Shown here piece by piece: positions 35,666-43,483 of a DNA stretch of 64,000 bases. The stretch lies in the NCBI RefSeq assembly GCF_040222385.1, contig NZ_JAVKDF010000033.1:1-64000 (forward strand), read 5' to 3'. A program made the position numbers and the translations under genes. This stretch comes from Imperialibacter sp040222385. Its GTDB lineage: Bacteria > Bacteroidota > Bacteroidia > Cytophagales > Cyclobacteriaceae. Within the stretch, counting starts at the first letter, position 1; every line of letters begins with the position of its first letter. Under the pieces are notes generated by a model. That model was not told the origin of the DNA. It did no database searches and saw only the letters and a list, made by a program, of their open reading frames with translations.

Positions 35666-35952
35666 GCCAGCTCGGGTCTTCTTACGTGCTTGAACCAGTA
35701 GAAGATTTCTCCTGCCAAGCCAGTAATGATGAGTGTCAATATCCACTGCGACTTTCCTTGTAGGTTCAAATTTTCATTTCTCCGCACGTGAATTACGTAA
35801 AACACTAAAGCAACCAGCCTGACAGCCAACACAGAAGATAATACGCTTACTCCCCAATCGGTAATAAAGCGTGGCTCAAGCCAACCTGTAAGGATAATCG
35901 CAAACTGAAAAATGGCAGGAATCAGGTAGGCATCTGGTGGTATTTTATTCAT
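35662..35952 (-). CDS. Small hypothetical membrane protein
   Basis: The 96-residue protein has three transmembrane helices (about 7-25, 33-52, 66-86) and a basic C-terminus. I do not recognise the family. The chosen ATG (35952) begins MNKIPPDAYL; an upstream in-frame start would add 29 residues with a poorly fitting hydrophobic stretch. It converges with bioA and their stop codons overlap at the palindromic bases ttaa (35662-35665). Confidence 0.6.
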   Translation of the reverse strand: MNKIPPDAYLIPAIFQFAIILTGWLEPRFITDWGVSVLSSVLAVRLVALVFYVIHVRRNENLNLQGKSQWILTLIITGLAGEIFYWFKHVRRPELA

Positions 35953-36067
35953 GATAATCTTCCAGTTGATTTTGTAAATACAATGTATGATTAAAATATC
36001 AATTGTATACAGCTCTAAGTAGACTTTATTATTTGACAAAACATTTTGAAAACCCCTTGAAAGTGCG

Positions 36068-37387
36068 TTAAATCGCCCTTCTGCTTTTCAGCTCCAAGTA
36101 CTTATTCACTACGTCTGCTGTCAGACTTTGTGGGGTGGTGTAAAGACTCAGGATGCCATGCTGACGAAGCAATTGCAGGATGGCAAACTTTTCGTTGAGC
36201 ATGTTTTGGGCGATGGCCTGATGGTAAACTTCCCGCAGGTCACCGGCATCTTTGGCGATCAATCCGTCGAGTTCTGTATTTCTGAAAATGATGACCAGCA
36301 CGAGGTGTTTGCGGTTGAGTAGCTTCAGGTATTTCAATTGTCGCTCCAGCGAATACAACGACTCAAAGTTAGTGTACAGCAGCAGCAGACTTCTTGAAGC
36401 AATCTTCGCAGTTATCTGGGCATAGAGCATCCCGAAGTTGTGCTCGTTGAAGGCTGTTTTCTCATGGTACAGGCTTTCCATCAGCACATACATTTGCTTA
36501 GTACCCTTTTGTGCGGACACGATGGTGTCGGGTTTGTGCTGAAAAGTAACAAGACCGGCCCTATCTCCCTTTTTTAGGGCAATATCGCTGATGGCCAGCG
36601 AGGCGTTGATGGCATAGTCGAGCAGTGTCATGCCTTCAAAAGGCATTTTCATTGGCCTGCTCTTATCAATCACATTGTAAATAGGCTGCGACTTTTCGTC
36701 GATGTAATGATTGATCATCAGGTGGCCTCTTCTGGCGCTTGCCTGCCAGTTGAGGTGGCGTGGGTCGTCGCCCGGTGTGTATTCCTTGATGTGGTCAAAC
36801 TCGATGCTGTGGCCAATCTTCCGAAGCTTGCGTTGACCTTCTATCGACTGTTGCTGTGAAAAGGCCATCAACTCGTATTTGCGCAAGTGCAGAAAGGACG
36901 GGTACACCTTCACGGTTTGTTGGTGGTTCACAATGAAGCGCCGGTTGATCAGGCCGATTTTTGAGGCAGCCAGCAGGTTGGTATTGCCGAAGTCGTACTC
37001 TCCTCGTTCCGTCGGGCGCACGGAGTAGGATGCCATACGACTTCCGCCTTTGCTAGCCGTAAGCCTGATAGCCAGGTCCCTGATCTGAAATTGAGGGGGT
37101 AGCTCGTCCAGTGCGGTCACCTGCAAGTTGAAAGAGTAACTATTGTTGATTTTCAGCACTACGGCATTGTCGTCGCCATTCGAGAACCGTTCCGGCAATT
37201 CTCTGTCGCAAGTTAACTCGCCTCGTGTGATGAAAAGGAGCATGAAATCGGCAAAGAACAGCACCAAAAACGTAAAGAAGGCAAGCTTAACCGGGACAAA
37301 AAGGGCGGGAAAGAAGTAACTCGCCACAAACCCAATGGTGAGGATAATTATGCTGTAATAGAACCGTTTGGTGGCGAATAGCTTCAT
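36068..37387 (-). CDS. DUF58 domain protein (MoxR partner)
   Basis: The 439-residue protein has two N-terminal membrane helices (about 7-45), a beta-rich middle region and the DUF58 core with RHLNWQASARRGHLMIN near 220-236. A von Willebrand A-like fold follows. DUF58 proteins are almost always encoded beside MoxR ATPases and are thought to be their clients or adaptors. The gene starts 1 base after the MoxR stop, so both are made together. I use ATG 37387 rather than a start nine codons upstream that overlaps the MoxR gene. Confidence 0.86.
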   Translation of the reverse strand: MKLFATKRFYYSIIILTIGFVASYFFPALFVPVKLAFFTFLVLFFADFMLLFITRGELTCDRELPERFSNGDDNAVVLKINNSYSFNLQVTALDELPPQFQIRDLAIRLTASKGGSRMASYSVRPTERGEYDFGNTNLLAASKIGLINRRFIVNHQQTVKVYPSFLHLRKYELMAFSQQQSIEGQRKLRKIGHSIEFDHIKEYTPGDDPRHLNWQASARRGHLMINHYIDEKSQPIYNVIDKSRPMKMPFEGMTLLDYAINASLAISDIALKKGDRAGLVTFQHKPDTIVSAQKGTKQMYVLMESLYHEKTAFNEHNFGMLYAQITAKIASRSLLLLYTNFESLYSLERQLKYLKLLNRKHLVLVIIFRNTELDGLIAKDAGDLREVYHQAIAQNMLNEKFAILQLLRQHGILSLYTTPQSLTADVVNKYLELKSRRAI

Positions 37388-37388
37388 C

Positions 37389-38360
37389 TTATTTGGGCAC
37401 AGTGACCTGCTCAATAATTTGCTGACATACCTCCGTGGTCGTGAGCCCTTGCATTTCTGCCTCAGGATTCAGAATAATTCGATGGTCAACCACTGGTTTG
37501 AACAGGTACTGAATGTCCTCCGGTGTGACGAAATCACGGCCTTGCATCGCAGCGTAAGCTTTAGAGGAGCGCAGGAGGTCGATCGAAGCTCTCGGCGACG
37601 CACCGAGGTAGAGGGAAGGGTGGCTTCTCGTTTTGCCCACCAGATGAGCAATGTATTCCACCAGCGAGTTTTTGGTCAATATTTGCCGCAGGTTTTCTCT
37701 TATTTCTATTACCTCCTGCCGGTTGATCACCGGCTCAATAAAGCTCAGCTGCTTGAATCCAAAGTTGCCGTTGACCAGGTGCAATACCTGAAACTCTTCC
37801 TCCAGCTTTGGGTAGTCTACCTTGATTTTGAAAATGAATCGGTCTAGTTGGGCTTCCGGCAATCTGTAAGTTCCTTCCTGCTCAATGGGGTTTTGGGTAG
37901 CCAGCACCATGAAAAGGGGATCCAGCGGATAGGTGATGCCGTCGTTGGTGACCTGCTTTTCTTCCATCACCTCGAAAAGTGAGGCTTGGGTTTTGGCGGG
38001 TGCCCGGTTGATCTCGTCGATGAGCACCAGGTTGGAGAAAATAGGCCCTTTTTTGTAGTCAAACTCTGCCTTTTTGGGATTGAAAATAGAGGTGCCCAAC
38101 ACATCTGCCGGCATCAGGTCGGGAGTGAACTGAATGCGCTTGAACTCAGCGTCAATCATTCGGGCTGTCAGCCTGGCTGTCAGCGTTTTGGCCACGCCGG
38201 GCACGCCCTCAATCAACACATGTCCTTCCGCCAAAAGAGCTACCAGTATCAGGTCTAGCATTTTGTCCTGACCAACCAGGGCTTTTCTCGCTTCGGTTTT
38301 TATTTTATCTACTTTCTCGTTGAGAAGCTTCAGATCAATTCTGTTTTCAAATTCACTCAT
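37389..38360 (-). CDS. MoxR-family AAA+ ATPase
   Basis: This 323-residue AAA+ ATPase has the MoxR-type Walker A EGVPGVAKT (51-59), Walker B LVLIDEINRAP (111-121), sensor 1 in MVLATQNP, and the lid domain with GASPRASIDLLRSSKAYA. MoxR ATPases form hexameric rings that remodel or load cofactors into proteins with von Willebrand A domains. The DUF58 protein encoded next is the likely partner. It lies 40 bases after the DUF4350 gene in the same leftward cluster. Confidence 0.93.
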   Translation of the reverse strand: MSEFENRIDLKLLNEKVDKIKTEARKALVGQDKMLDLILVALLAEGHVLIEGVPGVAKTLTARLTARMIDAEFKRIQFTPDLMPADVLGTSIFNPKKAEFDYKKGPIFSNLVLIDEINRAPAKTQASLFEVMEEKQVTNDGITYPLDPLFMVLATQNPIEQEGTYRLPEAQLDRFIFKIKVDYPKLEEEFQVLHLVNGNFGFKQLSFIEPVINRQEVIEIRENLRQILTKNSLVEYIAHLVGKTRSHPSLYLGASPRASIDLLRSSKAYAAMQGRDFVTPEDIQYLFKPVVDHRIILNPEAEMQGLTTTEVCQQIIEQVTVPK

Positions 38361-38400
38361 GCTATTTGTATATCAACTTCTGATTCCTTTTTAAAATTGT

Positions 38401-39555
38401 TCAACTCACTATCCTGTTAAGTTTTTCAGCTAGCATCACCAGCTCGTTGCCTTTTATCTGTTCCTTTTGCCTGATAGCGATCAAGGCTGCCAACGTAGCT
38501 TTGATCTCTTCAATAGGTACTTCGCTTCGCACCGACAGCATGTGGTTAAAATGCTCAGTCGGCTCAAAGGTTAAATAATATTTTTCCTTTACCCTGTGTA
38601 TGAAGTGCCTGATCATCTTTTCTGCGAGGTTTTTATGGTTGCCTTCCTGAAAGTAGAGATTACCCAGCGTTTTCACATAAGTCAATGTGGTGTTTTCTGG
38701 TGGTGTCATCACTGGAATAGCTCGTTGTCTCCTTCGTGTTTCGATGATCAGAAAGACCAGCAACGCTACCAATCCCAGGTAAAGCGCCCACTTAAGTGCC
38801 TCCTGCGAAAGTATATACCGTAGCGGGGTTTGAACTTCGGGTCGGCCCAGCTGGTAGAAGTAGCTGAGCTGGGTGCGCTGTTCAGGGAGCAGGTTCAATA
38901 TGCTCGCTGCAAACCGGTAATTGTCCTGATAGAGCAACCCGAAATTGGTGAAGATTAAAGGTGAACTGCACAAAATCAATTCGCCCTCACCAATTGTCTT
39001 TTTTATCACCACGGGCTGGCTGTTTTCATCGGTGGCGATGATTTCCCATTTGTCGGCTTCAACTTCCTCAAACACCGCCTGTATCATCTGTCGGGGGTAG
39101 CTTGCTGAAGAGGAATCTGTGCGGCTGATTAATTGAATCTGATCTTCACCGAATATCTCCTCATTGACGAAGCTGTAGTTGAATGCCACCTTCAGACCCA
39201 GGGAATCGAGCCATGCCTGGGGAAATTGATGGGCTGCCAAAAAAACGGAGCTACCTGCGTGCAGTATCTCATTGATGCTTTCTTCATCGGTCGGGCTTAG
39301 CGCCATTTCCTGCGCCAAAACGACAACATTTTCATTGTCCGTGTAAAGCTGTGTAAAGTTGTAGTAGCTGGTTTCCAGTTCGGGAAAAATGTCAGGCAGC
39401 CTTTTTCCCAGCACAAAACCTCCAAATGGATTCTTGTCATCTTCATGAAAGGTGATTGTCCAATCGAGCGGCTTGGGTGCTGTGTATTGCACGATCACAT
39501 AGCCAACAAAAAGGCCGATAAAAACCCAAAGAAAGATTTTGTCCTTTTTGTTCAT
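38401..39555 (-). CDS. DUF4350 domain membrane protein
   Basis: The 384-residue protein has an N-terminal helix (about 5-24), a periplasmic region of roughly 220 residues with a glutamine-amidotransferase-like fold (DUF4350), then one helix near 250-275 and a cytoplasmic tail that is helical (MIRHFIHRVKEKYYL). No catalytic triad is evident, so it is likely a structural or binding subunit. Its ATG overlaps the DUF4129 stop by 4 bases. It precedes the MoxR gene in the cluster. Confidence 0.83.
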   Translation of the reverse strand: MNKKDKIFLWVFIGLFVGYVIVQYTAPKPLDWTITFHEDDKNPFGGFVLGKRLPDIFPELETSYYNFTQLYTDNENVVVLAQEMALSPTDEESINEILHAGSSVFLAAHQFPQAWLDSLGLKVAFNYSFVNEEIFGEDQIQLISRTDSSSASYPRQMIQAVFEEVEADKWEIIATDENSQPVVIKKTIGEGELILCSSPLIFTNFGLLYQDNYRFAASILNLLPEQRTQLSYFYQLGRPEVQTPLRYILSQEALKWALYLGLVALLVFLIIETRRRQRAIPVMTPPENTTLTYVKTLGNLYFQEGNHKNLAEKMIRHFIHRVKEKYYLTFEPTEHFNHMLSVRSEVPIEEIKATLAALIAIRQKEQIKGNELVMLAEKLNRIVS

Positions 39556-40253
39556 GCCTTTTTCTTTTCCAGGTCAGCCACCGTTGCTTTGCACAGTTGA
39601 ACGTCGGTCTCGTCCGGCTCAAATTCTCCGTACCAGGTATACTCAAACACCTGCTTAAGCTGAATAAACTTTGATTTTTGGTCTCCACTCAACTCACTGG
39701 CATAGTCGGCGCCAGTTTTCCAGGAGCGAATCTTCAGCAGGCTTTGATCACTCAGGTTTGTCAGGCCTTTCATATACAAATACCGAATGGCCATTTTAAG
39801 GTCGCCAGCTTCCAGTGCCTCATTGATGAGTTTATTGTAATCAACCTGCTGGCTGCCGCCGTACACGGTAAAGGCTGAACTGCCAGCCTCATTCGATTTA
39901 GAAAAAACAGAGCCATATTGCATTTTAATGATCAAATAGGCCGCTCCTACAACCACAGCCACAAGAAAAAGTAACCAGAGGATTTGGCCTATGTTTTGCC
40001 CGTTGGGCCCACCAAACAACCTGCCGATCAGGCTAAAAATCCAAAGCCATAATTGATCCCACAGCGAAATGCCTTCCGGTCGAAGATTGACGTAGTCAAA
40101 AGCTGGATCGGCCTTGTAACCTTCCATAGCCACCTGGTCAAAGGCTCTCTCTCCCGCTAACCATCTGGCTTCGGCGTACAGCGTGCTACCGAACGCTATG
40201 CAGCTTGAGACAACAGCAAACGCCGCTTTACTGAATATTTTCAAAGTCCTCAA
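39552..40253 (-). CDS. DUF4129 domain membrane protein
   Basis: The 233-residue protein has a signal peptide-like N-terminus (cut after LYAEA near 29), a membrane helix (about 85-108, LWLLFLVAVVVGAAYLIIK) and a cytoplasmic DUF4129 domain. The latter has ALEAGDLKMAIRYLYMKGLTNL and the usual ending FEYTWYGEFEPDE. The only possible start is TTG at 40253, because an in-frame TGA lies a few codons upstream. It overlaps the YciC-like gene by 26 bases, so translation is probably coupled. DUF4129 proteins are found with transglutaminase or MoxR/DUF58 genes. Confidence 0.83.
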   Translation of the reverse strand: MRTLKIFSKAAFAVVSSCIAFGSTLYAEARWLAGERAFDQVAMEGYKADPAFDYVNLRPEGISLWDQLWLWIFSLIGRLFGGPNGQNIGQILWLLFLVAVVVGAAYLIIKMQYGSVFSKSNEAGSSAFTVYGGSQQVDYNKLINEALEAGDLKMAIRYLYMKGLTNLSDQSLLKIRSWKTGADYASELSGDQKSKFIQLKQVFEYTWYGEFEPDETDVQLCKATVADLEKKKA

Positions 40254-41109
40254 TTTTGTTGATCAAGCCAGGGGCGCTGTTTCGTTCTGCCAAATTGAAA
40301 TACTGAAAGCCGAGTGCAATCAGGGGGATGGAGTAGGACAAGTAGCCTCCAACTCCCAGGATTACCATGCTGATGGCCATGTACCAACTTGAAAAAATAT
40401 TGGTAAAGGCAGTAGGGTCGGTGTTGATTTTGTCCACCACGCCCACCAACTCAAACATGTATACGGCGTAAAACGGCACCGAGAAAATCATCGATACCAC
40501 ATATGAGATCATTACAGAAATGAAAAGCAGGCCAAATGTGCTCCACCATTTGTCCTTGATAAGAGTGAAAGCTCTTTTGTAGGCTTCCCCCGGACTCACT
40601 TTCTCGAAATAGAGAATAGGAATAGCCAACGACAGTACCACGCCGAAATAGAGGGCTGGTAGAAAGAAGAAGAAGACTGAAATGAAAAGAGTTATGCCCA
40701 CGAGAATGCTCAGTAGGAACGTGGAGCCAAACCTGCTGAGGGCATTGCGCAGCACGTCCATGGCACTAAACTCCGACGCTTCTTTTTGACTATAAAGCTC
40801 CATGAAGGCATATGTTGTAAGCGATAACATAATGCTGGCAAAAATGGACACCAGAAACATGACAAAGTAATTGGTGAAAAGTGTGGGGAGATCATCCAGT
40901 ATAGCGGGGTTCTCTGGGTTGGCGGACATGCCCATGAAAAACCCCATAAACTGTTTCATCACTATGCCCATGATGAGGGCAGTGGGGCCAGCAACAAAAA
41001 GCAACGTGGTAAAAAGCTTTTTGAAGTTTGCTCTTATGAATTCGATGGTCGCATTCAGCTTCTGACCGAAGTCACGCATTTTGTACAACTCAATTTTTGG
41101 CGTGGTCAT
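40228..41109 (-). CDS. YciC/DUF4013-like polytopic membrane protein
   Basis: This 293-residue protein has six or so transmembrane helices beginning near 32 (LFTTLLFVAGPTALIMGIVM) and ending near 270 (ISMVILGVGGYLSYSIPLIALGFQYFNL). It resembles the YciC/DUF4013 type of small transport-like or scaffold membrane proteins that accompany SpoIIM, RDD and MoxR genes. The ATG at 41109 overlaps the SpoIIM gene by 20 bases; ATG 41079 is a second option. No enzymatic motif is seen. Confidence 0.72.
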   Translation of the reverse strand: MTTPKIELYKMRDFGQKLNATIEFIRANFKKLFTTLLFVAGPTALIMGIVMKQFMGFFMGMSANPENPAILDDLPTLFTNYFVMFLVSIFASIMLSLTTYAFMELYSQKEASEFSAMDVLRNALSRFGSTFLLSILVGITLFISVFFFFLPALYFGVVLSLAIPILYFEKVSPGEAYKRAFTLIKDKWWSTFGLLFISVMISYVVSMIFSVPFYAVYMFELVGVVDKINTDPTAFTNIFSSWYMAISMVILGVGGYLSYSIPLIALGFQYFNLAERNSAPGLINKIEDFENIQ

Positions 41110-42055
41110 GAGGGTTGGTTTTTAGAGGCAAATAGAAAAAGTAGAATAGAATGAGCAGCAGCGACAGGCTGATGATCAAAAGCTTCAGGTAAAGTGGCCA
41201 TTCGGTATGCCGTGTAACAAAGGACTCAATAAACCCCGCAACGATAAAGAAAGGAAACAAGCCAAGCACTACTTTAATCGCCTGCTTTGCGCCTCGCTGA
41301 AAAGAATGAATTCGGGGATAAGTGCCGGGAAACAAAAAGCCATTGCCGAGGACAATGCCTGCGGCACCAGCCACGATAATGGACCAAATTTCGATAGTGC
41401 CGTGGAGCCAGATGGTGAGGATGGTATCGTCGAAAAGCCCTTCTTTGAAAAAGAGGTAGTGAAAAGCTCCGAGCATCACGCCATTTTGGAACAGCACCCA
41501 GCCAGCTCCAACACTAAAGAAAAGACCGAGGGCGAAAGCCACAAATGACACCCGGATATTGTTGGAGGTAATGGCCATGAACATGTAGTTGCCGTCCATC
41601 GAACTGTAAACGCCCATGGGGTCGCCTTCTTTGATATTGTTCAATGTCATGTCCACATAGGCATCGCCCATAATCAGGCGCACGAAGGTTTCGTCGTTGG
41701 CAGATGACAGGGCTCCTATAGAAACACCCAGCGCCGTGATGAGGAAGGCAATGAGGATGTATTTGTATGACCTCCGGATCTCTAAAGGCACCTCATATGC
41801 CCAGAATTTACCAAAACGCCCTTTCTCCTCCTTCTTGTTTTTATACACGATGGTATGCACCTTCAGTGCCAGGGCATTGAGATAAGTGAAAAGTTTGGTG
41901 TTGGGGTAATTCGCCTTGGCAAAGGCAAGGTCTTCGGTGAGGTGGATGTAGATAAGCGAAAGTTCGTCGGAAGAAAGTGTACCAGTATTTGTCAGCTTTG
42001 ACTCAAATTCATTCCATTTAGCCTGATTATTTTTTACAAATATTGACTGCTTCAT
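41090..42055 (-). CDS. Stage II sporulation protein M-like membrane protein
   Basis: The 321-residue protein has a cytoplasmic helical N-terminal third and then about five membrane helices with the SpoIIM/DUF95 signature NNIRVSFVAFALGLFFSVGAGWVLFQNGVMLGAF and LWLHGTIEIWSIIVAGAAGIVLGN (about 175-245). In spore formers SpoIIM works with peptidoglycan hydrolases during engulfment, but this organism shows no other sporulation gene. Here it is the first gene of the leftward MoxR/DUF58 cluster, divergent from the RDD gene with 44 bases between the start codons. Confidence 0.88.
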   Translation of the reverse strand: MKQSIFVKNNQAKWNEFESKLTNTGTLSSDELSLIYIHLTEDLAFAKANYPNTKLFTYLNALALKVHTIVYKNKKEEKGRFGKFWAYEVPLEIRRSYKYILIAFLITALGVSIGALSSANDETFVRLIMGDAYVDMTLNNIKEGDPMGVYSSMDGNYMFMAITSNNIRVSFVAFALGLFFSVGAGWVLFQNGVMLGAFHYLFFKEGLFDDTILTIWLHGTIEIWSIIVAGAAGIVLGNGFLFPGTYPRIHSFQRGAKQAIKVVLGLFPFFIVAGFIESFVTRHTEWPLYLKLLIISLSLLLILFYFFYLPLKTNPHDHAKN

Positions 42056-42099
42056 TATCTTCCGCCCAAATATGCGTTAACATAATCACTAGAAGGGAA

Positions 42100-42798
42100 A
42101 TGCCCAAATTTGTCACCAGTCAGAATATAGAAATCGACCTTGAGCTGGCCAGCCTTGGCGAACGCATACTGGCTTTTCTGATCGACATGTTTGTGATTTT
42201 TGTATTCATGGTGCTGTGCTTGTGGATCATTTCCTCTGGCTTTGACCGACCGGAGTTCTATTTCATTCCATGGGTGCTGGTCATGTTTTACTCCCTGCTT
42301 TTCGAGTCGCTTTTTCAGGGGCAAAGTATTGGCAAAAAGGCCATGAACATCAAAGTGGTGAAGGCCGACGGCAGCCCGGCAGGCATTGTAAACTACTTAC
42401 TCAGGTGGGTACTCCGACTCGTAGATATTTACTTCATGAGTGGAGGCGTAGCTGTTATCACAATCATCGCCACCAAAAACGGGCAAAGGCTCGGCGATCT
42501 GGCGGCTGGCACGGTGGTGATCAGACTGCAGAAGGAGGTTTCTAATGCAGATTTGATAGCGAAAGTGGATGAGAATCATCAGGTGACTTTTCCAACCGCC
42601 AGGGTGCTGAATGATAGTCAGATTGAAATCATAAGAAATGCGCTGAACCTGCGAAAGGAGGGCCTCAACGATCAGGCGGTGATATTGGTGTCACAAAAAA
42701 TCAAAGGGCTGTTGTCCATAGAAACCCCGATGCCTGATGTGAAGTTTTTGTACACGGTAATTGCCGACTACGAGTACATGGCGGCTAAGGAGATGTAG
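42100..42798 (+). CDS. RDD-family membrane protein
   Basis: The 232-residue protein has an RDD domain of three helices (about 18-125), with the first signature as LASLGERILAFLIDMFVIF and the Gly-rich GQSIGKKAMNIKVV, LGDLAAGTVVIR following. The cytoplasmic tail holds helical repeats. RDD proteins are thought to transport ions or osmolytes, and some work as Na+/H+ exchangers. It faces away from the SpoIIM gene, so both share a 44-base promoter region. I use ATG 42100 over a start that would overlap the SpoIIM gene. Confidence 0.87.
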   Translation: MPKFVTSQNIEIDLELASLGERILAFLIDMFVIFVFMVLCLWIISSGFDRPEFYFIPWVLVMFYSLLFESLFQGQSIGKKAMNIKVVKADGSPAGIVNYLLRWVLRLVDIYFMSGGVAVITIIATKNGQRLGDLAAGTVVIRLQKEVSNADLIAKVDENHQVTFPTARVLNDSQIEIIRNALNLRKEGLNDQAVILVSQKIKGLLSIETPMPDVKFLYTVIADYEYMAAKEM

Positions 42799-42802
42799 AA
42801 CG

Positions 42803-42854
42803 AAAGTAAAGAGGTTACTATCTGCGGGAGCGCAAGTAGTAACCTCTTTACTTT
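42803..42854. terminator. 52-bp imperfect palindrome, bidirectional terminator (copy 2)
   Basis: The arms begin aaagtaaagaggttacta and end with the matching tagtaacctctttacttt. Two adjacent positions near the loop do not pair and the loop is ggag. The core taaagaggttactatctgcgg is shared exactly with the palindrome at 9701-9746. It lies between the convergent RDD (stop 42798) and HicA (stop 42889) genes, the same setting as copy 1. Confidence 0.8.
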
Positions 42855-42888
42855 ATTCCCCTTGGAGTAATTTTCAGGAAGCACTGAA

Positions 42889-43128
42889 TTAAAATACTCT
42901 TTCGGCAATACTCTCTTTAGAAACTTTGAAGTGGCTGGCGATGTCCTTTAAGATCGCAGATAGGGTTCCTATTTTAATCGGATTGTGATAAGGGATAGTA
43001 ATATGGTGCTGTCCGTTCTCTTGTGTAGTTAGCCGAACATGGCTCCCCACCTGGCGAGTGGGGGTGTAGCCTAATATTTCAAGCTTTTTGATTAGATCCT
43101 TCCCAGTAATATCTCGGGGAATTTTCAC
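42889..43128 (-). CDS. hicA: HicA-family mRNA interferase toxin
   Basis: This 79-residue protein is a HicA/YcfA toxin with a double-stranded RNA-binding fold. The catalytic His30 lies in VGSHVRLTT and is followed by the HHITIPYHNPIKIGTL segment typical of HicA. It cuts mRNA independently of the ribosome when free. It is encoded after HicB with a 4-base overlap, the reverse of the more frequent hicA-hicB order. The downstream palindrome at 42803-42854 ends the transcript. Confidence 0.9.
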   Translation of the reverse strand: MKIPRDITGKDLIKKLEILGYTPTRQVGSHVRLTTQENGQHHITIPYHNPIKIGTLSAILKDIASHFKVSKESIAERVF

Positions 43129-43328
43129 GCTGCAAAGACTTCTTCTCTAACAAAGTGCAGGCGCACAATTTTGGGAGCATCAACTTCGAAATGACATTGG
43201 ATGGCCTCACGGATGTTGGACTTTAATTCATCCATGTCACTGCCGTCTGTAAAGATAGAATGATCCAAGGCTTTTGCCTCAAATCCTCCTTCAGGAGATT
43301 CTTCGACTATGAAAATAATCTCGGTCAT
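43125..43328 (-). CDS. hicB: HicB-family antitoxin, short form
   Basis: The 67-residue protein has the HicB partial RNase H-like fold (IFIVEESPEGGFEAKALDHSIFTDGSDMDELKSNIREAIQCHF). It should bind and block HicA. It ends without a helix-turn-helix or ribbon-helix-helix domain, which full-length HicB proteins use to repress their own promoter, so self-regulation by this protein alone is doubtful. It is the first gene of the pair. Confidence 0.85.
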   Translation of the reverse strand: MTEIIFIVEESPEGGFEAKALDHSIFTDGSDMDELKSNIREAIQCHFEVDAPKIVRLHFVREEVFAA

Positions 43329-43483
43329 ATAAGATTTTTGTATGAAGGTAACGATTTCAACACAATTTCAGTTTCTCTGAGCGGTCAAAACATTGCATTA
43401 ACTTGAGATTCAATCAACAAGCTAGCCGTTTTATAAAGGTAGCGCCTCAAAAATACTTACACTAAGAAGACCCAGAAGACTTC

